Shown here: positions 1 to 7,352 of the stretch, one piece after another
Position numbering within the stretch: position 1 is the first letter of the stretch
Layout: every line of letters starts with the position of its first letter
NCBI GenBank assembly: GCA_019509685.1
Contig: JAEKLU010000113.1
Coordinates: 1-9,084, forward strand
Length of the DNA stretch: 9,084 nt
Reading direction: 5' to 3'
Origin: Mesorhizobium sp.
GTDB taxonomy: Bacteria > Pseudomonadota > Alphaproteobacteria > Rhizobiales > Rhizobiaceae
The notes under the pieces: model-generated
The model's database searches: none
Told to the model about the DNA's origin: nothing
Seen by the model: only the letters and a program-made list of their open reading frames with translations
Translations under genes and position numbers: made by a program

Positions 1-1
1 G

Positions 2-55
2 CTCGATATCATCGCCGAGGCCTCGGTCGAGGCCACCCGCGCGCTGGCCAGCTGA
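2..55 (+). CDS. C-terminal end of an unidentified protein (partial)
   Basis: Reading from base 2, an open frame of 17 codons ends in TGA at 53-55. It encodes a helix-like tail (LDIIAEASVEATRALAS). The rest of the gene lies left of the window, so the family cannot be named. The frame is supported only by its rhizobial-style codon use (mostly G or C at third positions) and by the T-tailed hairpin about 85 nt downstream, which could end its transcript. Confidence 0.45.
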   Translation, partial: LDIIAEASVEATRALAS

Positions 56-139
56 CGGCCGGACCGCGCGGCGGGTCGGATACGTTCAAGAAACACGATT
101 CTACAATTCAGAAACGCTCGCGAAAAGAGCAGGTGGCAC

Positions 140-173
140 AAACGGTACGGGAAAGCGTCCTCGTACCGTTTTT
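140..173 (+). terminator. Perfect hairpin followed by a T-run: Rho-independent terminator or leader attenuator
   Basis: AAACGGTACG at 140-149 is the exact reverse complement of CGTACCGTTT at 162-171. With a G-T and a G-C pair added inside, the stem reaches 12 bp around an 8-nt loop. Five consecutive T follow at 169-173. This is the layout of an intrinsic terminator for the plus-strand gene ending at 55. It sits directly before a GGAGGT Shine-Dalgarno (174-179), so it could also act as an attenuator in the leader of the small gene starting at 184. The structure is seen directly; its function is inferred. Confidence 0.6.
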
Positions 174-183
174 GGAGGTAAGT

Positions 184-381
184 GTGCAAGACGCGGCGAA
201 ATTGCTCACGGCACTTGGTGACTGCATCGAAGCGATTGAGGCCTATCTAGCTGCTGCCGAGCGGTCGACGCTGGAGGATTTGCTGGCGGCCCTTCCAGCC
301 AAATCGCCGGCGGGAAGCGCCACGATGGTCATGGCGATCTTGGTGTATCGCGAGCTGGATACCCGGCGGAGCCCGCAATAG
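184..381 (+). CDS. Small hypothetical protein (65 residues)
   Basis: The family is not recognised. From GTG at 184 the frame encodes 65 residues. They are mostly alanine-, leucine- and glutamate-rich helix (about residues 3-40), then a short Pro/Ser/Gly break and a second hydrophobic helix with MVMAILVYREL. No signal peptide or known motif is visible. The frame is open back to an earlier GTG at 133 (82 residues). That start would translate through the hairpin at 140-171 and has only a weak ribosome site. GTG 184 has GGAGGT at 174-179, four nt upstream, so it is preferred. A possible -10 box TACAAT lies at 102-107, without a clear -35. It is the only complete plus-strand gene here, and its codon use is less GC-biased than that of its neighbours. 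It could still be a chance frame. Confidence 0.45.
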   Translation: MQDAAKLLTALGDCIEAIEAYLAAAERSTLEDLLAALPAKSPAGSATMVMAILVYRELDTRRSPQ

Positions 382-396
382 CTACCACTGCCATTT

Positions 397-408
397 ACGA
401 TTAATCGT
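397..408. repeat. 12-bp perfect palindrome in the gap between the small gene and tRNA-Leu
   Basis: ACGATTAATCGT is its own reverse complement. It lies in the 107-nt gap (382-488) between the small plus-strand gene and the 3' end of tRNA-Leu. Nothing else recognisable is seen in this gap. It could be a protein-binding site or chance; no gene start lies next to it. Confidence 0.25.
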
Positions 409-488
409 TCCGTCGCTGTCAACCGGCTTCATTGCCCCGGAAAGTAAAGATCTTCAGCTGAGGTAATCCCGTTGGCAGTCGGGATAGA

Positions 489-573
489 TGGTGCCCAGAA
501 GAGGACTCGAACCTCCACTCCTTGCGGAACACGGACCTGAACCGTGCGCGTCTACCAATTCCGCCATCTGGGC
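489..573 (-). tRNA. tRNA-Leu (anticodon CAG)
   Basis: On the minus strand the gene runs from 573 to 489. A 7-bp acceptor stem pairs GCCCAGA with TCTGGGC, followed by discriminator A and an encoded CCA at 491-489. The anticodon stem CACGG/CCGTG (542-546 with 530-534) encloses the 7-nt loop TTCAGGT, giving anticodon CAG at 537-539, which reads CUG. A long variable arm, as expected for a class II leucine tRNA, precedes the T loop TTCGAGT. Length is 85 nt including CCA. All arms pair, so it looks functional. It is downstream of gpmA on the same strand but has its own promoter-like sequence. Confidence 0.97.
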
Positions 574-585
574 TGGTGCGGGCTC

Positions 586-613
586 ATGTAAGCGGGGGAA
601 CGAAGCCTGTCAA
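586..613 (-). promoter_or_regulatory. Probable promoter of tRNA-Leu
   Basis: On the minus strand a perfect -35 hexamer TTGACA (613-608) is followed, 16 nt later, by a weak -10-like TTACAT (591-586). Transcription would start about 6 nt before the mature tRNA 5' end at 573. A GC-rich stretch follows the -10, as in stringently controlled stable-RNA promoters. The -35 is seen directly; the -10 assignment is tentative. The rest of the 574-694 gap holds only weak hairpins without a T-run, so no terminator for gpmA can be called there. Confidence 0.5.
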
Positions 614-694
614 CGCGCTTTTTTCAAGCGCTTGCCGCTTGCCGGCTTACGGCCGTGAAAGGCCGCCCGCCCAAACCCGCCGGCAGCAATGCGC

Positions 695-1315
695 TCAGCC
701 TTCCAGCACCTCTTTCGAGGCCACGGTGGAATCGGCGTTGAGCTTGTAGATCACCGGCACGCCGGTGCCGAGCTCGAGCTTGACGATCTCCTCGCCGCTC
801 TTGCCGTCCAGCGCCATGATCAGCGCGCGCAGCGAATTGCCGTGGGCGGCGACCAGCACGGTCTCGCCGCGCAGCACATGCGGCTGCACTTCATGCAGGT
901 AATAGGGCCACACGCGCGCGCCGGTGTCCTTCAGGCTTTCGCCGCCGGGCGGCGCGATGTCGTAGGAACGGCGCCAGATATGCACCTGCTCCTCGCCCCA
1001 TTTCTGGCGCGCGTCATCCTTGTTGAGGCCGGAGAGGTCGCCATAGTCGCGCTCGTTGAGCGCCTGGTCGCGGATGGTCGTCAAATCGCTCTGGCCGACG
1101 ACGTCGAGAATATGCTGGCAGGTCTTCTGCGCCCGCTTCAGCGCCGAAGTGTAGGCGATGTCGAATTTCAGCCCGAGCGCCTTGAGTTTTTCGCCGGCGG
1201 CAAGCGCTTCGGCATTGCCCTGCTCGGTCAGGTCGACGTCACGCCAGCCGGTGAACAGGTTTTTCAGGTTCCATTCGCTCTGGCCGTGGCGCACGAGCAC
1301 GAGAGTTCCCGACAT
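695..1315 (-). CDS. gpmA: 2,3-bisphosphoglycerate-dependent phosphoglycerate mutase
   Basis: GpmA interconverts 3-phosphoglycerate and 2-phosphoglycerate in glycolysis and gluconeogenesis, through a phosphohistidine intermediate in the cytoplasm. The 206-residue protein opens with the histidine-phosphatase motif [10 protein letters not shown]. His10 is the phosphorylated residue, Arg61 and Glu88 (in [11 protein letters not shown]) fit the catalytic positions, and the second catalytic histidine is His158 in [10 protein letters not shown]. It is shorter than the roughly 250-residue enterobacterial enzyme, as is usual for the compact alphaproteobacterial form. The ATG at 1315 has AAGGAG five nt upstream. 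It lies downstream of dapB on the same strand, separated by an 86-nt gap mostly filled by a palindromic repeat. The frame is intact. Confidence 0.97.
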   Translation of the reverse strand: MSGTLVLVRHGQSEWNLKNLFTGWRDVDLTEQGNAEALAAGEKLKALGLKFDIAYTSALKRAQKTCQHILDVVGQSDLTTIRDQALNERDYGDLSGLNKDDARQKWGEEQVHIWRRSYDIAPPGGESLKDTGARVWPYYLHEVQPHVLRGETVLVAAHGNSLRALIMALDGKSGEEIVKLELGTGVPVIYKLNADSTVASKEVLEG

Positions 1316-1330
1316 GTTTGCTCCTTGGTT

Positions 1331-1389
1331 AGAGCAATTCCAGGAAAAGTGTGTAGCGGTTTTCCGTCCGGAATTGCGTAAGACAAATG
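1331..1389. repeat. Rhizobial palindromic intergenic repeat
   Basis: GCAATTCC at 1334-1341 pairs with GGAATTGC at 1370-1377, and inside it GGAAAA (1343-1348) pairs with TTTTCC (1360-1365). This makes an imperfect hairpin of about 44 nt. The sequence, starting AGAGCAATTCCAGG and ending GGAATTGCGTAAGACAAA, matches from memory a short palindromic element found many times between genes in Mesorhizobium and related genera. It fills most of the gap between the dapB stop and the gpmA start. It could fold in the dapB-gpmA transcript and affect its processing. Confidence 0.75.
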
Positions 1390-1401
1390 GAAGAGATGCA
1401 C

Positions 1402-2191
1402 TCAGCTCAGCCCGAGCACATCCCGCATTGAGTAAAGTCCGGGCTTCTTCGCGCGCGCCCAGAGCGCCGCTTTCACCGCGCCGCGGGCGAAGATGGCGCG
1501 GTCCTCGGCATGGTGGGAAAGCGTGATGCGCTCGCCGGTGCCGGCAAGGATCACGGAGTGATCGCCGACCACCGAGCCGCCGCGCAGCGTCGCAAAGCCG
1601 ATCGTGCCCGTCTTGCGCACGCCGGTATGGCCGTCGCGCACGCGCACGCTGTTGTCGGCAAGATCGATGCCGCGTCCCTTAGCCGCCGCGTCGCCGAGCA
1701 GCAGCGCCGTGCCCGACGGAGCGTCGACCTTGTGCCGGTGGTGCATTTCCAGGATCTCGATGTCGAAGTCGTCGGCGTCGAGCGCCCGCGCCGCCTGCTC
1801 GACCAGCACGGCCAAAAGGTTGACGCCAAGGCTCATATTGCCGGATTTGACGATGGTCGCGTGGCGCGCGGCGGCCTCGATTTTTGCATTGTCGTCCGCC
1901 GAGCAGCCGGTGGTGCCTATGACATGGACGATGCGCGCCTGCGCGGCATAGCCGGCGAATTCGACGCTTGCGGCGGGCATGGTGAAATCCAGCACGCCAT
2001 CGGCCTTGGCGAAGGCCGGCAGCGGGTCGTCGACGATCGGCACGTTGATGATGCCGATGCCGCGATCCCGCCCGCTCGACCGCGCCGGCGACGCGTGCGC
2101 CAGGCATGGTGTGGATGGCGCGGATCAGCGTCTGGCCCATGCGGCCGGCCGCGCCGACCACCACCAGGCCCATATCGCCCGTTTCGCTCAT
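1402..2191 (-). pseudogene. dapB: 4-hydroxy-tetrahydrodipicolinate reductase, frame broken by an internal deletion
   Basis: DapB reduces hydroxytetrahydrodipicolinate with NAD(P)H in the pathway to lysine and meso-diaminopimelate, which is needed for peptidoglycan. The ATG at 2191 starts a normal N-terminus with the nucleotide-binding motif GAAGRMG, readable to Gly42-Ser43 (codons ending at 2063). Family homology then continues in another frame from GGC at 2061 ([13 protein letters not shown]) to TGA at 1402-1404. That part keeps GTTGCS, NMSLGVN and the catalytic [16 protein letters not shown]. coli DapB, from memory, has 11 residues (ending in DAGELA) between the equivalent points, so about 32 nt appear missing. 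Staying in the first frame gives unrelated sequence to a stop at 1679. A GTG at 2043 could start a 213-residue product without the Rossmann motif and without a ribosome site. The start overlaps the stop of the ABC exporter by 4 nt (ATGA). No other damage is seen, so the lesion is recent or an assembly error. Confidence 0.9.
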
Positions 2192-4038
2192 GCCTTGCTC
2201 CCGACCGCCTTCTTCGCGCGCCGCGAAGTTTGTACGGGCTTGCTGTCGTCGACAAGCCCCAACCCCTTCTTGCCCTGGATGCGGTGGAAGCGGGCATAGA
2301 TGCTGTGCGGGTCGGCCATCAGCGAGGCATGCGTGCCTTCCTCGACCAGCCGTCCCTCTTCCAGCACGATGATGTGGTCGGCATTGACCACGGTCGACAG
2401 CCGGTGCGCGATGACGATGGTCGTGCGCCCTTCCATGACATGGGTCAGCGCCTCCTGGACACGCGCTTCCGCTTCGTTGTCGAGCGCCGAGGTCGCTTCG
2501 TCGAGCAGCAGGATCGGCGCCTGGCGCACGATGGCGCGCGCGATCGAGACGCGCTGGCGCTGGCCGCCCGACAACGTCGAGCCGCCCTCGCCGACCGGCG
2601 TGTCGTAGCCCTTCGGCTGCTGGCGGATGAACTCGTCGGCGGCGGCCAACCTCGCCGCCTGCTCGATCTCGGCATCGGTGGCGGAGAGCCGGCCGTAGCG
2701 GATGTTGTCGCGGATCGAACCTTCGAACAGATAGGGCGCCTGCGAGACATAGGCGATCGATTGCCGCAGCGACCGCTTCGTCACCTTGGAGATGTCCTGG
2801 CCGTCGACTGTGATGCTGCCCTTGTCGACATCGTAAAAGCGCTGCAGCAGCGCCACCATGGTCGACTTGCCGGCGCCCGAAGCGCCGACGACCGCCGTGA
2901 CCTTGCCGGCGGCGGCGGTGAAGCTCAGGTCCCTGAGCACCGGCATGTCGGTGCTGTAGCCGAATGTCACATTATCGAAGCGCACCTCGCCGGTGGTGAT
3001 CCTGGCTTCGACGGCGTCGGCCGCATCGCTCTGCTTCGGCTCGAGGTCGAGCAGTTCGTAGATCATACGCGCATTGACCAGCGCGCGTTCCATCGTCACC
3101 TGCATGCGGGCGAGGCGGCGTGCCGGATCATAGGCCAGGATCAGCGCGGTGATGAAGGAAAAGACCGAGCCCGGCGGTTGCCCAAGCACCAGCGCCCGGT
3201 AGCCGGAATAGCCGACGACCGCGGTGACGGCGAGGCCGGCCAGCATGTCGGAAATCGGCGACAGCCGCTCCGAGACACGGGCGATCTTGTTGCTGCGCCG
3301 CTCGGCGGTGTCGGCCATGATGCCGATGCGACGCGCCAGTTCGTCCTCCATGGTGAAGGCCTTGACGATGGCGATGCCTTGCGTGGCCTCCTGGACGGAT
3401 CCGCTCAGCCGCGAGTTGATCAGCACGGATTCCCGGTTGATCTTGCGCACCCGACGGGTGATGTAGACGACGGCCCAGATCAGCGGCGGCCCGATCAGCA
3501 GCGAGCTGAGCGATAGCACCGGATCCTGATAGACCATGAGGCCGATAAGGCCGAGCAGGGTTACCGCGTCGCGGGTGATCGAAATCAACGTCAACGACAA
3601 GAGATCGCGGATGCCGCTGACATTCTCGTCCAGCTGCGCCGCCAATCGGCCGGAGCGTGTGTCGTTAAAGAAGTTGACGCCGAGCTTCATCAGATGGTCG
3701 AAGGTGCGCTTCTGGTAGCGGGCGATCAGATTGTTGCCGATCGTGGCCAGAACCACCGCCTGGCCGTAACCAGCAAAGCCGCGCACGATGAAGGCGCCCA
3801 TGATGCCGGCGCAGATCCAGACCACCGAGCCGCCGCTCCGTTCGTAGAAGATCTGGTTGACCATCGGCGACATGATCCAGGCCGAGAAGGCGGTCGCGCC
3901 CGAAACCAGCAGCGAGCAGACGATGACGATCGCATAGGACCCGCGATGGTCACGGCCATTCTCGGCGATGATGCGCCGAAGCACGGCGGTGACTTCGCCG
4001 GGGCGGGCTTTCTGTTTTTTGGGGGTTAGAAAGGTCAA
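2188..4038 (-). CDS. ABC exporter, fused membrane and ATPase domains (MsbA-like)
   Basis: This is a half-transporter that would act as a homodimer in the inner membrane, exporting a lipid or other hydrophobic substrate. The 616 residues carry six predicted membrane helices (about 34-56, 71-92, 150-171, 175-194, 262-286, 290-309), then a nucleotide-binding domain. All ATPase motifs are intact: Walker [10 protein letters not shown] (385-393), Q-loop Gln433, signature LSGGQ (489-493), Walker B ILLLDE (509-514) and switch His545. The C-terminal tail is lysine- and arginine-rich. The start is TTG at 4038; no ATG or GTG lies between it and the upstream in-frame stop at 4060-4062, and no clear Shine-Dalgarno is seen. 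The next option, GTG at about codon 19, is no better. The stop overlaps the dapB start by 4 nt, so the two are translationally coupled. The substrate cannot be told from sequence; a lipid A role as in MsbA is only a family analogy. Confidence 0.93.
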   Translation of the reverse strand: MTFLTPKKQKARPGEVTAVLRRIIAENGRDHRGSYAIVIVCSLLVSGATAFSAWIMSPMVNQIFYERSGGSVVWICAGIMGAFIVRGFAGYGQAVVLATIGNNLIARYQKRTFDHLMKLGVNFFNDTRSGRLAAQLDENVSGIRDLLSLTLISITRDAVTLLGLIGLMVYQDPVLSLSSLLIGPPLIWAVVYITRRVRKINRESVLINSRLSGSVQEATQGIAIVKAFTMEDELARRIGIMADTAERRSNKIARVSERLSPISDMLAGLAVTAVVGYSGYRALVLGQPPGSVFSFITALILAYDPARRLARMQVTMERALVNARMIYELLDLEPKQSDAADAVEARITTGEVRFDNVTFGYSTDMPVLRDLSFTAAAGKVTAVVGASGAGKSTMVALLQRFYDVDKGSITVDGQDISKVTKRSLRQSIAYVSQAPYLFEGSIRDNIRYGRLSATDAEIEQAARLAAADEFIRQQPKGYDTPVGEGGSTLSGGQRQRVSIARAIVRQAPILLLDEATSALDNEAEARVQEALTHVMEGRTTIVIAHRLSTVVNADHIIVLEEGRLVEEGTHASLMADPHSIYARFHRIQGKKGLGLVDDSKPVQTSRRAKKAVGSKA

Positions 4039-4105
4039 ATCAAGAGCGCTTTGTGGTTCTCACGGGGACGGGGAGGCTGCAAATTCGGCACTCCTCTTAG
4101 CGCCC

Positions 4106-4164
4106 CGGCTCCGGCTTGCCTATGGCGAAACTTCGTCGCGGGCCTGGATTGCGGGCCGGAGCCG
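4106..4164. repeat. Long inverted repeat between glk and the ABC exporter
   Basis: CGGCTCCGGC at 4106-4115 is the exact reverse complement of GCCGGAGCCG at 4155-4164, across a 39-nt loop. The loop has a small inner stem, GCGA/TCGC, around AACTTCG. It lies just after the glk stop on the minus strand, in a 138-nt gap. No T-run follows on either strand, so an intrinsic terminator is not supported. It may be a REP-like element or a transcript-stabilising hairpin. Nothing else is recognised in the gap. Confidence 0.55.
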
Positions 4165-4176
4165 CTCCCGGCACGC

Positions 4177-5196
4177 CTAGACCCGCCAGTGCCGCCCCGC
4201 CGTCTGCACGCCGAACAGCGAAGGCGTCCTTGCATAGGCGGCAAGCCCAAGCAGCGCCGCCAGCGGGTGGGTGATGACATAGACCGGCATTTCGCGCATC
4301 AGCGCGCTGTGCGGCGCCTTGTCCTCGAAAGCGGCGCGGAAATTGCCGGATTTCAGCGCCGGCACGATCTTTTGCGCGATGCCGCCGGTGAGGAAGACGC
4401 CGCCACGGCTCTTGAACACCAGCGCCAGATCGCCCGCGGTGCGGCCGAGGCAGGTGACGAACAGCTCCAGCGCCTCTTGCGCCACCGCGTCGGATCGGGA
4501 GAGCGCGGCGGCCGTGACCTGGGCCGGGGTCGTGAACGGCGCGGGCTGGCTGTCGGCCATGGCGACGGCGCGATAGACATTGACCAGCCCGCGGCCGCAC
4601 AGGATCTGCTCGCCCGAGATGCGGCCTTCGAGCTTCTCGATATGTGGGAAAACCTCGAAGTCGCGCGGCGTACGCGGGCCGATATCCATATGCCCGCCCT
4701 CGCCCGGCACCGGAATCCAGTGGTGGAGCGCATAGATCAGCCCGGCGACGCCGAGGCCGGTTCCCGGACCGAGCACGACCCGGCTCGCATTCGGCTCCGG
4801 CGTGCCGCCGCCGATCTTTTCCATATGCTCTTCGCCGAGCGCCACCACCGCCAGCGCCTGCGCCTCGAAATCGTTGAGCACCACGACTTCGCTCAGACCC
4901 AGAGTGCGAAACATCTGCTTTGGCTTCACCACCCAGGGGCAGTTGGTGAGCGGGATCTCGTCGCCATCGACCGGCCCGGCGATCGCCAGCACCGCCGAAT
5001 TCGGCTGGATCGACGAGCGGTCGAGCACCGCTGCCTGGATCGCCGCGTCGATGGTGGCGAAATTGGCCGTCTGCACGATATGCGGCTCGGTCGGCTCCGA
5101 ATTGGCGTCGAGCACGATCGAGAAGCGTGCATTGGTGCCGCCGATGTCGCCGATCAGGACCGGAAACCGCAACGCTTTCTCGTCTTCGCCTGCCAT
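4177..5196 (-). CDS. glk: Glucokinase
   Basis: Glk phosphorylates glucose to glucose 6-phosphate with ATP in the cytoplasm, feeding the Entner-Doudoroff and pentose phosphate routes. The 339-residue protein fits the bacterial Glk family (E. coli about 321), not the ROK family. The phosphate-binding motif [10 protein letters not shown] is at residues 16-25, the catalytic base Asp109 is in LNDFEA, GPGTGLG is at 143-149, and the sugar-contacting EGGH is at 166-169. The frame stays open far upstream, inside mepA, but the ATG at 5196 is chosen: it has AAGGA about 6 nt upstream and fits the family start. It follows mepA by 80 nt on the same strand. A perfect palindrome at 5226-5237 sits in that gap and may regulate it. 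Confidence 0.96.
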   Translation of the reverse strand: MAGEDEKALRFPVLIGDIGGTNARFSIVLDANSEPTEPHIVQTANFATIDAAIQAAVLDRSSIQPNSAVLAIAGPVDGDEIPLTNCPWVVKPKQMFRTLGLSEVVVLNDFEAQALAVVALGEEHMEKIGGGTPEPNASRVVLGPGTGLGVAGLIYALHHWIPVPGEGGHMDIGPRTPRDFEVFPHIEKLEGRISGEQILCGRGLVNVYRAVAMADSQPAPFTTPAQVTAAALSRSDAVAQEALELFVTCLGRTAGDLALVFKSRGGVFLTGGIAQKIVPALKSGNFRAAFEDKAPHSALMREMPVYVITHPLAALLGLAAYARTPSLFGVQTAGRHWRV

Positions 5197-5225
5197 GCTC
5201 TTTCCTTGCGGCCACCAGCGCCGTT

Positions 5226-5237
5226 TCAATCGATTGA
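5226..5237. promoter_or_regulatory. 12-bp palindrome upstream of glk, possible operator
   Basis: TCAATCGATTGA is a perfect palindrome with a central CG, 29 nt before the glk start codon. The AA-T-CG-A-TT core resembles operators of LacI-family sugar regulators, which bind palindromes centred on CG. No regulator gene is in the window. The palindrome is seen directly; the operator role is inferred. Confidence 0.35.
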
Positions 5238-5276
5238 CTAGCGCATGACCCTGGAAAGGGGAAGCCCGCTTGCGCC

Positions 5277-6359
5277 TCAGTTGCCGGGTCGTGGACGCGG
5301 CACCGGAATGCCGATCTTCGGCGTCGGCGCGAAGGCGCTTGCGGCGTCGGGCAGACTTCCCGCCCCGCTGGAGATCGTCTCCGCCGGTGCGTCCGGCACT
5401 GGTTCCGCCACGGCGATCGCGGTGGCGCCGCCGCCACGGTAGGTCACCGCCTCCAGCGACGGCGCATCCGGCGCGTTGAGCACGTCCTGGCACTGCTTCG
5501 GCAAATTGGCCATCGTCATCAGGTCGCGCGCCTTCGGCGCGTCCGGGTTCTTGTTCGGCCGCCACGGCTCCTCGGTGAACCACCAGGCCAGCGGCTTGCC
5601 GCAGCCATCGTCGTCAGGCGTCGTCTCCTGCGCCTTGCAGAAGGGCGAGCCCGGCTGGCAGCCGATGCGCATGTGGAAGTGATAGTCATGGCCCCAGAAC
5701 GGCCGGATCTTGCGCAGCCAGGAACGGTCGCCGGTGACGGTGTCGCAGAGCTTCTTCTTGATGCCGGGATTGACCAGGATGCGCTCGACCTCCGGATAGC
5801 TTGCCGCGCGCTTGAGCAGCTTTGTGTGCTGCGGCGTCCACAATGCGTCCTTCACCAGATGCGTCTTTTCGTCGACCATCAGCGTTGCGCTCATATTTTC
5901 GCGCTGTGCGGTCGTCAGTGGGCGGTTGGGCATCGGCGTCAACCAGATGTCGGCGTCGAGGCCGATCTGGTGCGAGGCGTGGCCGGTCGTCATCGGCCCG
6001 CCGCGCGGCTGCGCGACATCGCCGATGAGAAGGCCGGGCCAGCCATCCGCATGGGCATCCCGCGCGAGTTTCTCGATCAGCGCGATCATCGCCGGATGGC
6101 CCCAGCGGCGGTTGCGCGACGGGCGCATCACTTCCCAGGTCGGCCCGTCCATCGGCAGCGCCACGCCGCCGGTGAAGCAGCCTTTCGAATAGAAGCCGAA
6201 GGATTGCGCTGGCGCTATCGGCGGCAGTTTTCTTGCGCCGAACAGGTCTTTCGCGCGCGGCTCGGCCGAAATCGCGCCGGCCGCCAGCGCGGTCATCGCC
6301 ACCAGCGCCAGCGCGGCGGTCAGAAACGGTTTGCGGTCAGGCAAGGATCGCAAATTCAC
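5277..6359 (-). CDS. mepA: Penicillin-insensitive murein endopeptidase (peptidase M74)
   Basis: MepA is a periplasmic zinc endopeptidase that cuts peptide cross-links in peptidoglycan. Starting from GTG at 6359 the protein has 360 residues, with GGAGGG about 10 nt upstream. The frame opens further to TTG at 6392, which lacks a ribosome site. An N-terminal signal peptide has a hydrophobic run at about 12-28 and likely cleavage near AISA-EP (about residue 32). Metal and catalytic motifs are [12 protein letters not shown] (His127, His130, Asp135) and [13 protein letters not shown] (His224, His227, His229). Six cysteines (61, 205, 234, 241, 253, 290) fit the three disulphides known in E. coli MepA. 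It is longer than the E. coli enzyme (about 274) because of a Pro/Ala-rich tail ending [10 protein letters not shown] -10-like TATGAT at 6424-6419 lies upstream but has no good -35. Confidence 0.95.
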   Translation of the reverse strand: MNLRSLPDRKPFLTAALALVAMTALAAGAISAEPRAKDLFGARKLPPIAPAQSFGFYSKGCFTGGVALPMDGPTWEVMRPSRNRRWGHPAMIALIEKLARDAHADGWPGLLIGDVAQPRGGPMTTGHASHQIGLDADIWLTPMPNRPLTTAQRENMSATLMVDEKTHLVKDALWTPQHTKLLKRAASYPEVERILVNPGIKKKLCDTVTGDRSWLRKIRPFWGHDYHFHMRIGCQPGSPFCKAQETTPDDDGCGKPLAWWFTEEPWRPNKNPDAPKARDLMTMANLPKQCQDVLNAPDAPSLEAVTYRGGGATAIAVAEPVPDAPAETISSGAGSLPDAASAFAPTPKIGIPVPRPRPGN

Positions 6360-6447
6360 CGGTTGGGACCCCCTCCAGACTATTCGCGGCAAGTTAGATG
6401 CACTTGATCAGTGCGCGAATCATACCATGTCCTGCGGCTCGCTTCGA

Positions 6448-7344
6448 TCACGAGCGTTTCATCGCGCTGCGCGGCTCGCCATTCCGCCAGGTGCCGTCGG
6501 CCCACATCCGCTCCAGCGCCACGCGATAATTCGGATACCGGAAGCGATAGCCGGCACCCTTGATGGCCGTGTTGGCGACGCGCTTGTTCTCGCCATAGAA
6601 GGACCGCGCCATGGGCGAAAGTTGGGCGGTCTCGAAGGCAATTTCCGGCGGCGGCTCCACGCCCATCAGCCCGGCGGCATAGGCAACGACATCCTGCGGC
6701 GGCGCCGGCTCGTCATCGGTGACGTTGAAGACGCCGCCGGTGTCGCCCTCGATAAGCCGCCACAGCGCGCCGGCGATGTCGTCGCAATGGATGCGGTTGA
6801 ACACCTGGCCCGGCTTGACCAGCCGCCGCGCGGTGCCGTCCTCGAGATTGACCAGCGCGTTGCGGCCGGGGCCGTAAATGCCGGACAGCCGCAGGATCGC
6901 GACCGGCTTTTCGATCGCCTGGCCAAGCTTGAGCCATTCCTGTTCGGCCGCGACCCGCATCACCGAGCGCTTCGACACCGGTTTGCACTCGGCTTTTTCA
7001 TCCACCCAGGCGCCGTCATGATCGCCATAGACACCGACGGTGGAGAGATAGCCGATCCATCGAAGCGCCGGCATTCCGGTCCGGATGGCTGCACCGGCAG
7101 CGTTGAGCACCGGATCGCCGGCTTCATCCGGCGCGACCGAAATGACGAGATGCGTCGTTGTTGCCAACGCGTCCTCGATCTCGTTGGTTGTGGCTCCGTC
7201 GAAAAGCAAGGGCTCGATCCCGGCCGACGTCAGCGCGTCGAATTTTTGCAGGGAGCGCGTGGTCCCAAGGACAGGGGCGCCCCGCTGGTTGGCGCGCGAA
7301 AACGCCTTGCCGGAATAGCCGGCGCCGAAAATGAAAACCTGCAT
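6448..7344 (-). CDS. Atypical SDR-family NAD(P)-dependent oxidoreductase or epimerase-like protein
   Basis: This is a Rossmann-fold protein of 298 residues, similar in layout to YeeZ-type atypical short-chain dehydrogenases. The nucleotide-binding GAGYSG is at residues 7-12. Sugar-epimerase-like motifs STVGVYG (101-107), a downstream WVDE, and LRLSGIYGPGRN (151-162) follow. The usual YxxxK catalytic pair is not apparent, so enzymatic activity is uncertain; the substrate is unknown. The ATG at 7344 has GAGGAG just upstream, overlapping the queG stop, and only 8 nt separate the two genes. The frame is open further, to 7386, inside queG, but that start has less support. Close linkage to queG suggests co-transcription, not necessarily a shared pathway. 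Confidence 0.88.
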   Translation of the reverse strand: MQVFIFGAGYSGKAFSRANQRGAPVLGTTRSLQKFDALTSAGIEPLLFDGATTNEIEDALATTTHLVISVAPDEAGDPVLNAAGAAIRTGMPALRWIGYLSTVGVYGDHDGAWVDEKAECKPVSKRSVMRVAAEQEWLKLGQAIEKPVAILRLSGIYGPGRNALVNLEDGTARRLVKPGQVFNRIHCDDIAGALWRLIEGDTGGVFNVTDDEPAPPQDVVAYAAGLMGVEPPPEIAFETAQLSPMARSFYGENKRVANTAIKGAGYRFRYPNYRVALERMWADGTWRNGEPRSAMKRS

Positions 7345-7352
7345 GTCGCTCC

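Noticed and set aside
382..600. tRNA-Leu as an integration site for a mobile element
   Set aside because: There is no integrase, no direct repeat of the tRNA 3' end and no other mobile-element gene in the window.
650..665. CGGCC/GGCCG hairpin as terminator of gpmA
   Set aside because: It is a short stem without a T-run in very GC-rich sequence where such pairs are expected by chance.
689..1381. Plus-strand open frame of 230 codons opposite gpmA
   Set aside because: It is an antisense shadow of an intact and unmistakable phosphoglycerate mutase.
1510..3516. Very long plus-strand open frame (668 codons) opposite dapB and the ABC exporter
   Set aside because: It is the antisense shadow of genes with strong third-position GC bias. 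Its product is arginine-, aspartate- and histidine-rich with no family motifs, while the minus strand encodes clear ABC and DapB motifs.
4051..5241. Plus-strand open frame of 396 codons opposite glk
   Set aside because: It is a low-complexity shadow of the glk coding strand, with no ribosome site and no recognisable domain.
5673..6407. Plus-strand open frame of 244 codons opposite mepA
   Set aside because: It is an antisense shadow; the minus strand has the full MepA zinc motifs and signal peptide.
6400..6414. Small hairpin GCACT/AGTGC between the SDR and mepA as a terminator
   Set aside because: The stem is only 5 bp and no T-run follows on either strand.
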